A program made the position numbers and the translations under genes. A model generated the notes under the pieces. That model was not told the origin of the DNA, searched no databases, and saw nothing but the letters and a program-made list of their open reading frames with translations. 64,000 bases of DNA from Calonectria ilicicola. Taxonomy: Eukaryota > Ascomycota > Sordariomycetes > Hypocreales > Nectriaceae. Where the stretch lies: positions 5,456,001 to 5,520,000 of the forward strand of contig CP085828.1 of the NCBI GenBank assembly GCA_020809705.1, written 5' to 3'. This document shows positions 28,201-41,589 of this stretch, piece after piece; the stretch's first letter is position 1, and each line of letters starts with the position of its first letter.

Positions 28201-29009
28201 ATAAATACTTAATATATATTATATTAGCTTTATTTAAAGAAAAGTATTTAAAATAAATAATTAAATTTAATTTACTTTTAATAAATTAAACTTAAATATT
28301 TAAAAAGAGATCTTTTAAATCTATCTTATTAAATTTATAAAGATAATATATTAATTATAAAATATTTAATAAAAGATTTAAATAATAAAGATTTTTATTT
28401 TTAAAAATATAAATTTATATTAAGATTTATTATAAAATAATTTTTATTTTATTTAAAATTAGTTTTTAATATAATTAATTATAATATAAAGTACTTAATT
28501 TAAAGAGTTAAATTTTTTAAATTATAAATATTTAATTTAATAAGTAAAATAAAAAAGTTATTAAATTTATTTTTATTTATACATTAAAGAATTAATTTTT
28601 TTAAAAGATTCTTATAATTTATTATTAATTTATTTATATTATTATTATAATTATTTTTATAATTATCTTTATAATTACTTTTATAATTATCTTTATAAGT
28701 ATTTTTATAATTACTTTTATTATTAATTTTATTATTATTATTAATAATTTTAAATATTAAGATTATTATAATATTAATTTTAAAAAAGATATATTTAGTT
28801 TTATTAATATTATTAATATAGAATACTTTATTCTCTTATAATTTAATATTTATAGATTTATTAAAATAAAATAAAATATTTACTTTATTTAATTTTAAAA
28901 TAATCTATTTACATATAAGACTAAATATAATAAAAGAGTCTATTATTAGCTTTTAAATTATAGATCTAAATAAAATAGTAATAGAATTTATTATTTATAA
29001 AATTATTTT
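25292..29009. other. A+T-rich stretch without recognisable features
   Basis: Very low G+C, with stops in all frames. Probably decayed transposon sequence, but I find no LTR pair, terminal inverted repeats or protein motif I would defend. It contains one short tandem array, listed separately. Confidence 0.5.
28655..28726 (+). repeat. Tandem repeat, 12-bp unit, six copies
   Basis: Alternating variants of ttttataattat and ctttataattac. Six consecutive 12-mers can be read, the last one imperfect. Confidence 0.8.
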
Positions 29010-29280
29010 ATTTTTAATAAATAAATAATTTTAATTATAAAAGATATAATATTTAAATAATATTATATTAAAGGTAATAAAGAATATATATTAAGATTTA
29101 TAATTTTAATAAAGGAAGTTATTTTAAATATAATTATCTAAGTTTTTATAAAAGTAATCTTATTATAAAGTTAATTATATTTTAATTAGATGAATTATAT
29201 AGTTAAATTAAATTATATTTACTACTATTATAGCTTTAGAGCTTCCTCTAGGTTAGAGCCTATAATTTACTAAAATATTA
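29010..29280 (+). repeat. Repeat U, copy 3 (right half)
   Basis: Matches the right half of U, including taatattatattaaaggtaa, aagatttataattttaat and the right end gttagagcctataatttact. The left half is absent. Confidence 0.6.
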
Positions 29281-32200
29281 ATAATATAAAATATAATATA
29301 TAAAAAACTAATAAATAATTATAATAAAAAATAAATTTAATTATAATATAGAATACTTTTATATTTATTATTTAAATTACCTTTTTATAATATTACTTAT
29401 TAATATCTTTATATTATTTTATATAATAAATATTATTTATATAATATTTAATATAAGTAATCTATTAATTTAATTCTATATATTATTATCTTTTTTATAA
29501 TAATATTAATATATTATATATTTAAAAAAATAATATAAAATTATATATATTTTATTTTTAAAATTTACTTATATTTATATTTACTTTTTTTATTATATAA
29601 TAATATTTTAAATTAAAATTTTACTTTAATTATTATTAATACTTTTTATAATAAAATATTTAAAATATATTTAATATAATAAAAAATATATATAAGATAT
29701 ATAGTATTTATAAATTTAAATTAATAATTAAAATTTTAAATATCTTAAATATTAAATATATACTTATTAAAATCCATAATATAATATAAATAAAAGTATA
29801 TATTATCCTTTAATAATTATTATTCTTATAAAATATATAATTACTAAAAGAAAGCTTATAATAAGGTATTTATATAATAAGCTTATTATAATTATAAATT
29901 TATTTTAAATATTTTTTAATAGTTATATATATTAATAATAAAATTATAAATTTATATCTTTTATTATTTAAAGATTAAAAAATAAAAAAGATTATATTAA
30001 TTTATTTAAATATAAAAGATTAATTCTTTTTACTTTATATAAATATAAATACTAATTTTTAAATAATAAAAAGATAATTAAAAGCTTTATTTATTTTATA
30101 TTATATTAGTTTTAATATTATATGTTATTAATTACTTAATAATATTTATTATTAATATTATAATTTTTATAATTATTATTAAAATTATATTGATATTTTA
30201 TTAACCTTTTAAAATATAAAAAAATAATAAAAAAGATATATTGTTAATAATAATTATTAAATTAAAGATTTTAATATAATTCCTTATATTTAAGAATTAT
30301 TATATTAAAGGTCTTTTTATAAAGATATTTATTTAAATACTTCTTTTTATTTAAAAATAACTTTTATAATTATAATATATTATTTTATAAATATTAATAA
30401 TATTTAATAATTTAATTTTTTTTAATTTCTTTAATTTAAATATATTATTATATAATTAAAGAATAATAAATAAGAAATAAAATAATAAATGGTTCTTAAT
30501 AAATAATTAAGTATATTTATATACTTTTATTTAGTAAATTAAGTAAAAAAATAGAATTAAAGTAAATATTAGTATTTTTATTAATTATATAATTCTAGCT
30601 CTTTTAATAAAAGATTATAAATATTAACTATAAATATCTATTATAATAAAAGCTTACTCTCTCTTTATATATTTAAGTACTTATTTATAACTAAGATTAG
30701 TAATTAATATTTAATAGGTATTAAAATATTTCCTATTTCTTTTCTTATTATTAGTTTTATAAGTTTAATTATTAGTTTAAATAAATTATTATTATATAAA
30801 AAGACTTTAAAATTTAATAATATATAATTAAAATATTATAAATTTATTTAATTATTAATTTATTTATTATTATTAAATTTAATAAAAAGTTTATATAAAA
30901 ACTTTTATATATTTTAAGTTTTTATAATTTTTTTAATTTATATTAATTTATAATTTAATCTTTATATAAAAATAATTATTAAATATAATTTTTAATTTTA
31001 ATTAAGTATTATATCTATATATATTAAAAAATTTATTAATATTTTTAATTATAATCTAATAATTAATTCTTTAAATAATCTTAGTAATAATATTTTAATT
31101 ATTATATTTAAGAATTAATTATTTTTTAAAAAAGATATAGAATTTAATAATATAATATTAAATACTTTAATTATATTAAATAATTCTTTAATAAAAACTA
31201 CTTTTATTAGTCTTAATATAGCTAAATTGTAATTTACTAATTCTTATAATTAAAGGATTTATTAAGTATTATTAATATTTATATAATACTTTAGTATATT
31301 AGAGTTAAATAACTAAATCTTAACTATAATATTAATAATATTAGCTTTATTATTCCTATTAAAAAGGCTAATATTAAATCTAGATATTATATTAAGTAAA
31401 AGATTATATATATTTTATTTATTATTAATTATAACTAGATTATTTAATATTAATAATAATTTATTTTTAAATATATTAATAATTATTATAATATATAATA
31501 AATTTAAAAATAAATTATAATTAAATTATTTTATTATAAATAATTTATTTATATTATTTAAAGCTAGAGATATAAGAATAATATTTACTTAAATTAAAAT
31601 AAATATATTTAATAGTTTTAATTTTAATATTAAAATAAATAATAGTATTATTAATATAATAAAATTAAATTAAATAATATTATATATAATATAAAATAGG
31701 TACTTTAAAAATAATTAAAAGTATTAATATATAATATATAAATTTTTACTTTTAATTAATAATGAATATGAAAAATACTTAATAATATATATTTTTATTT
31801 AAATATATATATATAATTATATAATATATTATAAATAATTTAAATAAAATAATTATAAAAGTATAATAATTATAAAATTAATTATATTTAATATTAGCTA
31901 TATGTATTCTAAATTCATATATAAATAATATAAATTTAAATAATAAGACTATTAAATTATTATTATATTTATATTAATTAATATTAAAGTAATTTATTTT
32001 ATAAAAGTAAAAGATATTTATTTTTTATATAAATAAATATTAAATATAATATTATAATTATTTTATTATAAAGATTACTTTATTTAAAATCTTAATCTAA
32101 TATAATTTAATAATTATTCTATTAAATTTTATTATTCTTTATTTATAATTTTAAATATATATATAATAATTTCCTTAATTTACTTAATTATCTATTATCT

Positions 32201-33094
32201 ATCTTCTAATAAATAAAAATTAATTATTTAATAAATTAATAAAATAAATTTAAAATAACTATAAATTTAAATACTTTTAATAAATAAATCTAATAAGCTA
32301 ATTAATTAGCCTAATATTAAGTTTATAAATTAAGAATAGGTCCTTATTTATATTATAAATCAAATTATAAAGAAAGCTAATTTTAAATTACTTATAGATT
32401 ATAACTAATTTACCTTAATTAATTTAAAATTAAATTAATTAAAAGTATTAATAATACTTTTTTATTTTTCTTCTTTAATAATTAATATTTATATATATCT
32501 TAATAATTTATAAAATATAAAGCCTTAATAATTAATAAAAGTAATTAAAATAAATATTATATTATAATTATTATAATTTATATGATCCAATCTTAATATT
32601 AGTTCTTTAATTACCCTATCTATCTTTTTCTTTATAATATCTATTAATATATTAAATATTTTATTAAATATAATCTAATATAAATCTATTATAATAAATA
32701 TAATATTGAATAAAATTAAATCTAATATTATAATCTTAAATATAATATCTTATTATATATTATACTTTCTTAATATTTTTTATAATATTAAAAATATATA
32801 ATAAAAATAATAATAAATTAAATTAAAATTAATAAAATATAATAAAGATTTTTAATTTAATAAAAAGAAAATAATCTAAATAAATTTGTAATATTATACT
32901 AGACTTTATATAAATATATTAATTTTTATAAATTATATTAAAAATAATAAAGTAAAATATTATTATATTATATTATAAAATAATTAATATAAAATATATA
33001 ATATAAAAAATATAATAATAATAATTTATTATATTATTATTATTAATATATTAAATATAATTTATATTAAAAACTTATTAAATTAAATTATAAA
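29281..33094. other. A+T-rich stretch without recognisable features
   Basis: Gene-free, stops in all frames. No LTR pair or protein signature was seen. By analogy with its surroundings, this is decayed transposon sequence. Confidence 0.5.
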
Positions 33095-33210
33095 AAATCC
33101 CCATTAAGAAAAGCTAATATTAAAGTAATATATTATAAAGTATTTATTAATTCCTTACTAAAATATACATAAAACCCTCTTATTCTACTAATTACTTAAA
33201 CTCCTTTTTC
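33095..33210 (+). repeat. V-family terminal sequence (degraded)
   Basis: Starts tccccattaagaaaagctaa, then ttaaagtaatatattataaa and acataaaaccctcttatt. These align with the better-kept end at 36366-36470, with only RIP-like changes and a few small differences. Confidence 0.55.
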
Positions 33211-33782
33211 TTCTAAATAATACCATTAAACCTATACACTAATCCAAAACTTTTAATTAATTATATTAATTATAATTAGTATATTTAAAAGTATTTAAAG
33301 CTATAATTTATAATTATTTAAAAGCCTTAAGAAATTAAGTTTTAAAAAGCTTAAAACTATATTATTATTCTTATTTAGCTTAATAAATAAGATTATTAAA
33401 AGATCTTACTAATTAATAATAAATCTTTATATCCTTATTAATATCTTATATTCTAAATTTAAATAAGATCTATTATAAAGAATATTATAATCTAATAAAA
33501 TAAGCAAGACTTTTTACCTATTAATTAGATTATTAGCTGCTTAAGGCTTTATTAAAGGTAGTTGTAGTTAATTTAACTTATTTTAATAAATAGTTAGCTA
33601 AAAGTAGTTATAATTATTTAGAAGACTGAATTTATATATTACTTTAGTATTTTTATCTTTAGTAATTAGCTACTAGATTACTATCTTAATAGCTAGTTTT
33701 TAAAAGCTTATTTTATTTATTTATATTTCTTTAATTAATAGATAGTTTAAGTTAGATTTAGAAGGCTTAAATAAGGAGAATT

Positions 33783-33965
33783 TCTTTTAATATTAGATTT
33801 TAATAGAGTTTTTTATTAAGGTATTAGAAAAAAATTCTAGATTATTATAATATCTAGTAATTTATTTAATTTAGATTTATATTTATATGTTTTATTTAAT
33901 TTATTAATTTAATTTTATTAGATAGTTAGATTTATATATAAGATAAAAAAAATTATAAAAAAGAA
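33783..33965 (+). repeat. Repeat S, copy 1
   Basis: Direct copy of 48699-48887. Shared words are ttttaatattag, attttaatagag, attattataatatctagtaa and agatagttaga. No coding potential or terminal structure is seen. Confidence 0.65.
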
Positions 33966-36361
33966 TTAAATAATATAATAATAATAATAATAATAAATAT
34001 TATATATTAAATTAAAAGGAAATAAATATTTTTTATAAATTATTTAATTATAAAATATAATATTCTAAAATATATATTATCTTATTATTATTTATATAAT
34101 AATATTTTAATTAAATAATTATATTACCTTTTACAATATATAATTCTTATTATAAAATCTATAAATATTAACTATAAGCTAATAAAGCTCTATTAGAAAT
34201 AATATATTATTAAAATATATAAATACCTCTTATTTTAAATTATTATATTCTATTTATCTTTATTACTAAATACTCTAATTATAATTTTAAAATAAATACT
34301 ATAATACAATTATTAAATTATAATAAAATTAAAAAAAAGTATATTACTAAAAAACATATATACTTTATATAATATAATTATTTATTTAATAATTTTACTA
34401 ATAATATTTATAAAAGAGCTAAAATAAAGTATAATAACTTAAATTTATATACTTAATATAAAAGAAAAAGCTTAAATTTACTTTTATAATAAAAAAAATA
34501 TAATAATACTATTATCTTTTAATTTATAAATTTAATATAAAATCTTTATTAATTTAGCTTAAATAGAATTAAAGTAAATATTTATATAAAAGAAATTATT
34601 TAAGTAAAGAGACTTTTTAAAAAATAAATAATATTAATAATTAATAAAATACTATTACTTAATAAAAAAGCTCCCTTTTTAAATAATATTTTTAAATAAT
34701 ATATATGATAAAATATATTAAATATAATTTTTAATTAAATAATTATAAGTAAATATATTAAATATAATTTTTAATTAAATAAGTATTTTTTATTATAAAT
34801 ATTAAAAATATAATATAAATAATTTAAAAAATCTTCTTAATATTAAAAAATATATAATATTAAAGCTTTACTAATAAAGATTTATTAATTAATCTTATTT
34901 TTAATAATAAAACTAATAAATTAAAAATTATTATTATTAATAATTTAATATTATATATTACTTTTTATAATAAATAAGCTTAAGAATTAATTAATAATAT
35001 TACTAAAATATTTAATAATCTACTTTAAATAACAAATAATCTACATAAAATTTAAACTTTAAGCTTAATAGTAAGTAATATTATAATATATTATATAAAA
35101 TAAGCCTAATATAAATATTTAAATATTATATTATTATACTTTTAATAATAAGATATTTACTAGTTAGATAATTAGATTTATAATAAGGATATACTTAAAA
35201 CTTAGTTCATATAATTAAAAAATATTAAAAATATACTTCCTTAAAGTAAATTATTAATTAATAGTACTTAAAATATTTATAATAATATATATATTTAAAA
35301 AAAGATTAATATAAATTAAAAAATATTATTTTTAATTTAAAATATATTATTTAATTTAATAATTTTTAAAAAAATAAATTAATTTTATTTTATATTTATA
35401 TAATATTAATATTTTTAAAAATAAAAATCCTATATTATTTCTTTTATTATATTAAAATAAGATAATAAATAAAACTTAAAACCTACTTTATAATAAAAAA
35501 ATATTTATAAATTAAAAAGTTTAATTATAAATATTACTAAATAATATATAAAATTACTAAATACCTTAAAACTCTAATTAATTTTTTTATAAAGATAATA
35601 AATAATTAAAATATATTGAAATTATTCTTTATTTATATAAATTAAGTTTTTAAAATCTAATTTATAAATTAATTTTATATTTCTAGATTAATAATAAAAA
35701 ATAAAGAAAATATATTTAAATTATTTTAAAAATTATAAATAATAATATATTATAAATATTTATTAAATTAAATAATTATTTTATATATATTTAAAAATAT
35801 TAAATTATATTTATTAATTTATTATTTATAATTTTTAATAATTTTTTATTCATTATTATTTATTTTAAACTATTAATATAAAATAATATATTTTAAAATT
35901 TTAATATAATTTTTTAATTAATTCTTTAAATAAAAATATAATCTTTAACTTTTTAATACTTATAAAGTTAATTAGATAATTTATTAAAGTTAAATATATT
36001 AATAATATTATTTAAAATATTATATAAAGTATTATAAATAAATTAAAAAGATATAATAATATATTATATAAATAAAATATTAAAAAGTTTAATTAGAATA
36101 AGTATATTATTTAATAATAAATATTTAATTTTAATTAAGTATTTATAAGAAAATAAAAATATAATTAAATAAATATATATTATATTTATTAATAGCTTTA
36201 ATTACTTTAATATATAGTTATTATATAAATCTAATATCTAAACTAATTAGTATTAAAATAAAGTAGGATAAAAGTAATAGAAAGATAGTTATTATTATAA
36301 TTAGCCTCAAAATATCATATTAAACAATATATAAACCTAACTTATCAATCTATAAATTATA
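33966..36361. other. A+T-rich stretch without recognisable features
   Basis: Decayed sequence, A-rich on the plus strand from about 34.1 to 35.6 kb. It holds an (ATA)n run at about 33,976-33,995 and a 40-bp tandem pair at 34,711-34,790. No protein motif could be defended. Confidence 0.5.
34711..34790 (+). repeat. Tandem duplication, 2 x 40 bp
   Basis: Units 34711-34750 and 34751-34790. The first 32 bases are identical; the last 8 differ. Confidence 0.75.
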
Positions 36362-36700
36362 GGCTTTCCCCGCAAAGGAAAGTTAGCATTAAAGTGGTGT
36401 GTTATAAAATGTTTATTACTGCCTTAATAAGCCGTACATAAAAACCTTTATCCCATAAGCCACCCGACCTCTTGTCAATCTATTGCCATCTACCTTCAGA
36501 CCTTCAGTTGGCTGCATCGACTATTGCTGCCCAATCCAGCAGCTGTTGCAGCCACGCCTCGTTGCTGTCAATGTGTCACAAGACGAGGCTAGGGGTAGAC
36601 ATAATAACTGTGGTGTGCGATGAAGAGGGTAGAAGGCTCTTATTATGGTTGGCTAATATTAATATTGTATGTGTGTGTAATATATATATAATTTTATATA
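36362..36700 (+). other. Un-RIPped block: left end of V element and adjacent GC-normal sequence
   Basis: A sharp change to near-normal composition inside the A+T island. It begins with a palindromic end (ctttccccgcaaaggaaag), continues as the V terminal sequence to about 36,470, and then into about 220 bp rich in G and C (the segment with cagctgttgcagccacgcct). A frame at 36472-36783 encodes 103 residues, but its last third is low-complexity hydrophobic sequence made by A+T-rich DNA. It resembles no family I know, so I do not call it a gene. A mutated copy of 36570-36690 occurs at 48125-48225. Confidence 0.6.
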
Positions 36701-37984
36701 TAATTATTTATATAATTTATACTAATTTCTTTTTAAATTTATTTAATTTTTTAAATTATAATTATTTTCTTTTAAGTTTATAATTAAAATATATAATCTA
36801 TATATTTTAATTTCTTTAATAATTTTTATTATTTATTTATTATTTATATTAATTCTTAATTTATTAAATAAATTTATTATTTATTTTAAATATTTAATTT
36901 GTTATTATATTTATTATATTATATTTTAATAGATTTATTTTAAATATTTAAGATCATATTTTATATTTAAAATAAAAGATTTAATTAATTTAAATATTTT
37001 TAATAAAATCTTTTTATTAATTTTTTTAATTTTTTTAAATTAATTTTTAATCATTATATAAATTTATTTTAATATTTTTATTTAAGTAAATAAATAAATT
37101 TTTTATTATTTTTATTATAAATATTTAAAATATTTTTAAATTTTTAATATTTCTTTTAATTATTTTTATATTATTTTTATAATTATTTTATTAATATTTA
37201 AAATTATATTAAAATTCTTTTAAATTATATTATTATAATATCTACTTTAATATACTTCTATTTTATTAATTTTATTAGATTTAATAGGTAAAGGGTAAAT
37301 AATTTTATTTTAATTTATAAATTAAATTTATAATTAGTAAAGAAAGATAATATTCTTATTATTTTATTTATTTAATTATTTATAATAAATTTAATTAAAG
37401 AAAGTTAATTAATTTAATTATTTTAAATAAAATTAATAAATATATAAAGATATTTATTTATTATAATATTAATAATTTTTATTTAATTATTTATTTTTAA
37501 AGAAAATATTAAATTAATATATAATTTAATTTTTAATTATTTATTAAATTATTTTTAAAATATAAAAATAAATATTAATTTTTTATTTAATATTATAAAA
37601 TTAAATATATTATATAATTTATAAATATTTTAAATAAAGTATTTTATTAATTTCTTTATATTTAATATAAAAATAAGTATTGAATATTATATTTTTATTA
37701 ATTTATTTATTATCATTAAAATATATTAATAAACTTTATTATTTTAAATATATTTTAGCTTTAATAGTTTAATAGTTAAATTATATCTTTAAATTATTTT
37801 CTTCTCTTTTTACTTATACATAAGTCTAGTTATTTAGCAAGATTAATACACTAAATAAAGCTTATAAATATAAACTTAAAATAAGAAAATTACCAGATAT
37901 TGTAATAATCTAAAAATATTATCTTTAATACTTTAATAAAAAAGCTTAATAAAATTTAATATTAAAATATATTTTTTATTTTAA

Positions 37985-38027
37985 TTTAAATTATTTAATT
38001 TAAATTATTTAATTTAAATTATTTTTT
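37985..38027 (+). repeat. Tandem repeat, 14-bp unit, about three copies
   Basis: Unit tttaatttaaatta, repeated without change. Confidence 0.75.
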
Positions 38028-38029
38028 TA

Positions 38030-38652
38030 TATCTTTTTTAATTTTAATTATATTATTAAACAAATAAATTATATTTATATTATTATTTACTTTTAATTAA
38101 TAATTAATAAAAAAATTAAAAAATTTTAAATTTATTAATATAAAAAATATATTTAAATTTTATATTTAAATAATTTAAAAAAAATAATATTTATTTAATT
38201 ATATTTTTATAAAATTAATATTTAAATTATATAATTATTTTAAAATAATAATTTATTTTTTTTATATTAATAAATTTAAAATTTTTTAATTTTTTTATTA
38301 ATTATTAATTAAAAGTAAATAATAATATAAATATAATTTATTTTTTTAATAATAAATTAAAACTTCTTTAATTCTTATTAATAAAATTAAATATAAATAT
38401 CTAATTATATTATTAAAAAGTTAAATTCTTTAAAAAACTTTAAAATAACTATTAATAACTTAATAAATTACTCTTTATTATAATTAAAATTAATAAAACT
38501 AATTAAAAGCTTAGATTGGTTAGAGAGCTAGGTGTATAAAGTTTAGGAGGAATACTAGAATAAAAGTCTTGTATATTTTATTAGGAAAGGAATTTAATAT
38601 ATTTTATAATATACTACTTTAATACTAACTTTCCCCAGCGAGGATTAAATTA
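38030..38652 (+). repeat. Repeat T, copy 1 (right part of V)
   Basis: Direct copy of 52345-52985. Shared parts are atttatattattatttactt, the block ending ttaataaaactaa/ttaataagattag, tttaggaggaatactag and agtcttgtatattttattag. The right end carries the V terminal palindrome. Copy 1 holds the perfect inverted repeat listed separately. Confidence 0.65.
38062..38343. repeat. Perfect 86-bp inverted repeat with a 110-bp spacer
   Basis: Arm 38062-38147 is the exact reverse complement of arm 38258-38343; I checked all 86 bases. The arms begin aaataaattatatttat and end taatataaaaaa. In repeat T copy 2 (52,385 onward) the left arm is present but the right arm position is diverged, so the perfect match is specific to this copy. 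Confidence 0.9.
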
Positions 38653-40065
38653 TTTTCTTCTTATTAATAAATATAAGTATAATTAAATTATTATTAATTA
38701 AGCTATTAGTTTTAAAAAGAGTAAATAATGTTAAATTATATAAATTAAAAAAATAGATTTTAATAAAAAAAAGTTTATTATATTAAATAATAAGTAAAGT
38801 TTAAGTAAGATATTATCTAATAATATAGCTTTAATTAATTTATTTTTATTTTTATATAATATTAATCTCTAATTATAACTGAAACTAAAAGTAAGCCTTT
38901 TAATTAATATTCTTATATTTTAATTAATTAAATTAGCTTATTACTTATAATATTAAATATCTTTAAGATTATTTCTTTAATTATATATTTTTATTATATT
39001 AGATATATTTATTATAAAGATTATAATAAAGATTATAATTAAGGTATTAGTTATTAATTTTTTTATTAATTTTTATTATAAATTAACTATAGTTATATAT
39101 AGTTATTATTATAATTTTAAGTAAAAGCTTCTTAATTATATATTTTAAAGTTATAGTTATAATTATATTTATAGCCTTAGTCTTAATAATAAATTTAATT
39201 AATAATAATTAGTAATAATATAATTAGGTTTACTATATATAATATATAAATTAAAATTAAATCTTTATTCTTATTTTTAATTAATAATATAAATATAATT
39301 AAAATCTATTAATTTATTATTTTTTTATTTATTAATTAATTTATTTTAAAATATATAAAATATATATTTTAATTATTAAGTTTATTAATATATTTCTTTT
39401 ATTATAAATTTCTTATAATTTTATCTATTATCTTACTTTATAATTTACAATTATTAATTATTAAAAGCTTAACTTAAGAATTAATAATTATTATAATTTC
39501 TTTATTAATATATTTTTATAAATAATTAATTTTAATTTAATTATTAATTTAAATTTTATTTATATAATAATTAAAATTAACTTTAAAGTTCTTATATATA
39601 TAATCCTTTTAATATAAAATATTAAAAATATTTTTAATACTTTAAATTAAATTAAGAAGAATATATTAACTATTTAGTGTATTTAATAGTATATCTATTA
39701 TCTATTATTTCTATATAGTAAGCTATATAGGATTTATATTTATCTTTTTAATACTATTTTAAATACTATTTTATATTTATTTTTTAAATTAATTTATTAT
39801 AAATATAAGTTTTTTAATTAATATTAGAAAGTATTTAATATTTACTATAAATATAAACTAGACTTATATTTTTTATTACTTATAAGCTATTTAATATTTT
39901 TCTATTTTTTATTTTTTAATTATAAACTTTTCTAAATTTATTATTATATATCTTAATTATTAAAAGTCTTAGATAATATTTTAATTAATTATTTTTAATT
40001 AAGTTTTAAATTAAATAATTTTTTTATTTAGGATTATATTTTAAATATTAGCTTATTTCAATTTT
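38653..40065. other. A+T-rich stretch without recognisable features
   Basis: Decayed, gene-free. No defended motif or repeat pair. Confidence 0.5.
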
Positions 40066-40849
40066 GGTAAATTATAAGCTTTAATTTAAAGAGAGCTTTA
40101 AAGCTATAATAATAGTAAATTTAATTAAATTTAATTATATAATTTACTTAATTAAGATATAATTAACTTTATAATAAGATTATTTTTATAAAAGTTTAAA
40201 TAATTATATTTAAAATAATTTTTTTATTAAAATTATAAATCTTAATATATATTCTTTATTATCTTTAATATAATATTATTTAAATATTATATTTTTTAAA
40301 ATTATAATTTAAATTATTTAAATATTAAAAAATATATTAATAATAATTTTTATAAATAATTATTATTTAATTAATATATTTATTATTAAAAAAATTTAAT
40401 AAAAATAAACTTTTTTATTATATATATAATAAAATTAAAATTATTAATTTTATAATATTATAAAAAATAAAATTTATTAAAATAAAATTTATTAAATATA
40501 AATTTAAAATATTTTATAAAAATAAACTTTATATAAATAATAAAAAGTTTAGTAAAAAATAATATAAAAATATAATAAATTTATATTTAAAAATTTAAAA
40601 AAAGAAAATATAGATTTTATAATAAATATTTATAATTATTAATATAATAATTAAATATAAAAAATCTTAAATAAAATAATTTTTATTTATAATCTTTAAA
40701 ATCAAAGGAGAAAGTTAAGGGGCTAAAGTAGGTAATAAATATATTAAGATTAAGGAAAAAGAGGGCGAGATAGTATCTATCTAAGTAATTAAACGTGCGT
40801 TTTTTTCTATTTAATATTTAGTGATAATATAATTATTATGATAATACAA
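40066..40849 (-). repeat. Repeat U, copy 4 (full length, inverse)
   Basis: Starts with the U right end in inverse (ttggtaaattataagctttaa) and ends with the left terminus in inverse (tagtgataatataattatt). At about 784 bp it is the most complete single U copy. The left terminal block keeps some unmutated bases, such as gagggcgagatag and aaacgtgcg (40,760-40,800), and so is the best guide to the original sequence. No open frame; U looks non-autonomous. Confidence 0.7.
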
Positions 40850-41136
40850 TTATTAGCTTATTTAAATATTTAATTAATTTTAATAATAATATTAATTTAT
40901 ATAATAATTATTATTTATAGATTTTAGTTTTTTTCTTATATTTAAATAAGATTATTATATTAAGTTAAAAATCTAATTTTAATATTTATAAATAATATTT
41001 AGAATAATATATAATTTATTATAAAATAAATATTATTATTTATATTTAAAATAATTTAATATTATTTTATTTATAAAATTAAAAGATCTTTAATTAGATT
41101 TTATAAAAATCTTTATTATTACTAAATTATAATAAT

Positions 41137-41536
41137 TGTTATAACCCGAACACCTAAAAGCAGTGACCACAGGCAGAACCCCAACTAATCATAATAAGAC
41201 TACCCTAGACCTATATAACTAATTAATAAGAATAAAGTCAAATAGCCCTTATTTAATACTACCGAAAATTATAATAAATATTATTAAACTAACTTTATTT
41301 AATTATTATAATAATAAAATCTTAAATATAATAGTATATAGATAGATTAGATCCTACTATAAGAAATAGAATTAATCAGCTTTTAATATAATTTAATTAT
41401 CTTAATTATAATTAACTATTACTTAATATAATACTTTTATTACTCTATTTTATTATAATATACCTAATTATCTTACTAATAATAAATCCTTTATTTTAAT
41501 TAATTTATTAAATTAGGAATTAATTAGATTATTATA
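41137..41536 (+). repeat. E3 5' LTR (400 bp)
   Basis: Begins with an intact TG (tgttataacccgaacacc) and ends ttata where TTACA is expected. Aligned with the 3' LTR it shows no gaps, and every difference I read is C/T or G/A, in both directions. Confidence 0.92.
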
Positions 41537-41589
41537 TATTAAAAGCTTTTATTTAATTAATTACTTATATTAATAATTAAGTAATAATA

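Larger units (their letters stand above)
36362..38652. mobile_element. Putative DNA transposon V (inverted ends about 2.3 kb apart)
   Basis: The sequence at 36366-36470 recurs in inverse orientation at about 38,520-38,650 (gaaagttag.attaaag, then tattataaaat, tacataa/tacaaga and tttat blocks). Both ends finish in a short palindrome (CCCCGCAAAGG on the left, CCCCAGCGAGG on the right). This suggests terminal inverted repeats of 100 bp or more. Target duplication is not clear, and no transposase can be read in the A+T-rich interior. It could instead be two unrelated insertions of the same short repeat. Confidence 0.4.

Noticed and set aside
28655..28726. CRISPR-like array
   Set aside because: 12-bp units without spacers, in fungal nuclear DNA. 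It is a plain tandem repeat.
36472..36783. 103-residue reading frame in the GC-normal block
   Set aside because: The frame runs out of the GC-normal block into A+T sequence, where its end becomes a low-complexity Ile/Tyr/Phe string. No family resemblance; it looks accidental.
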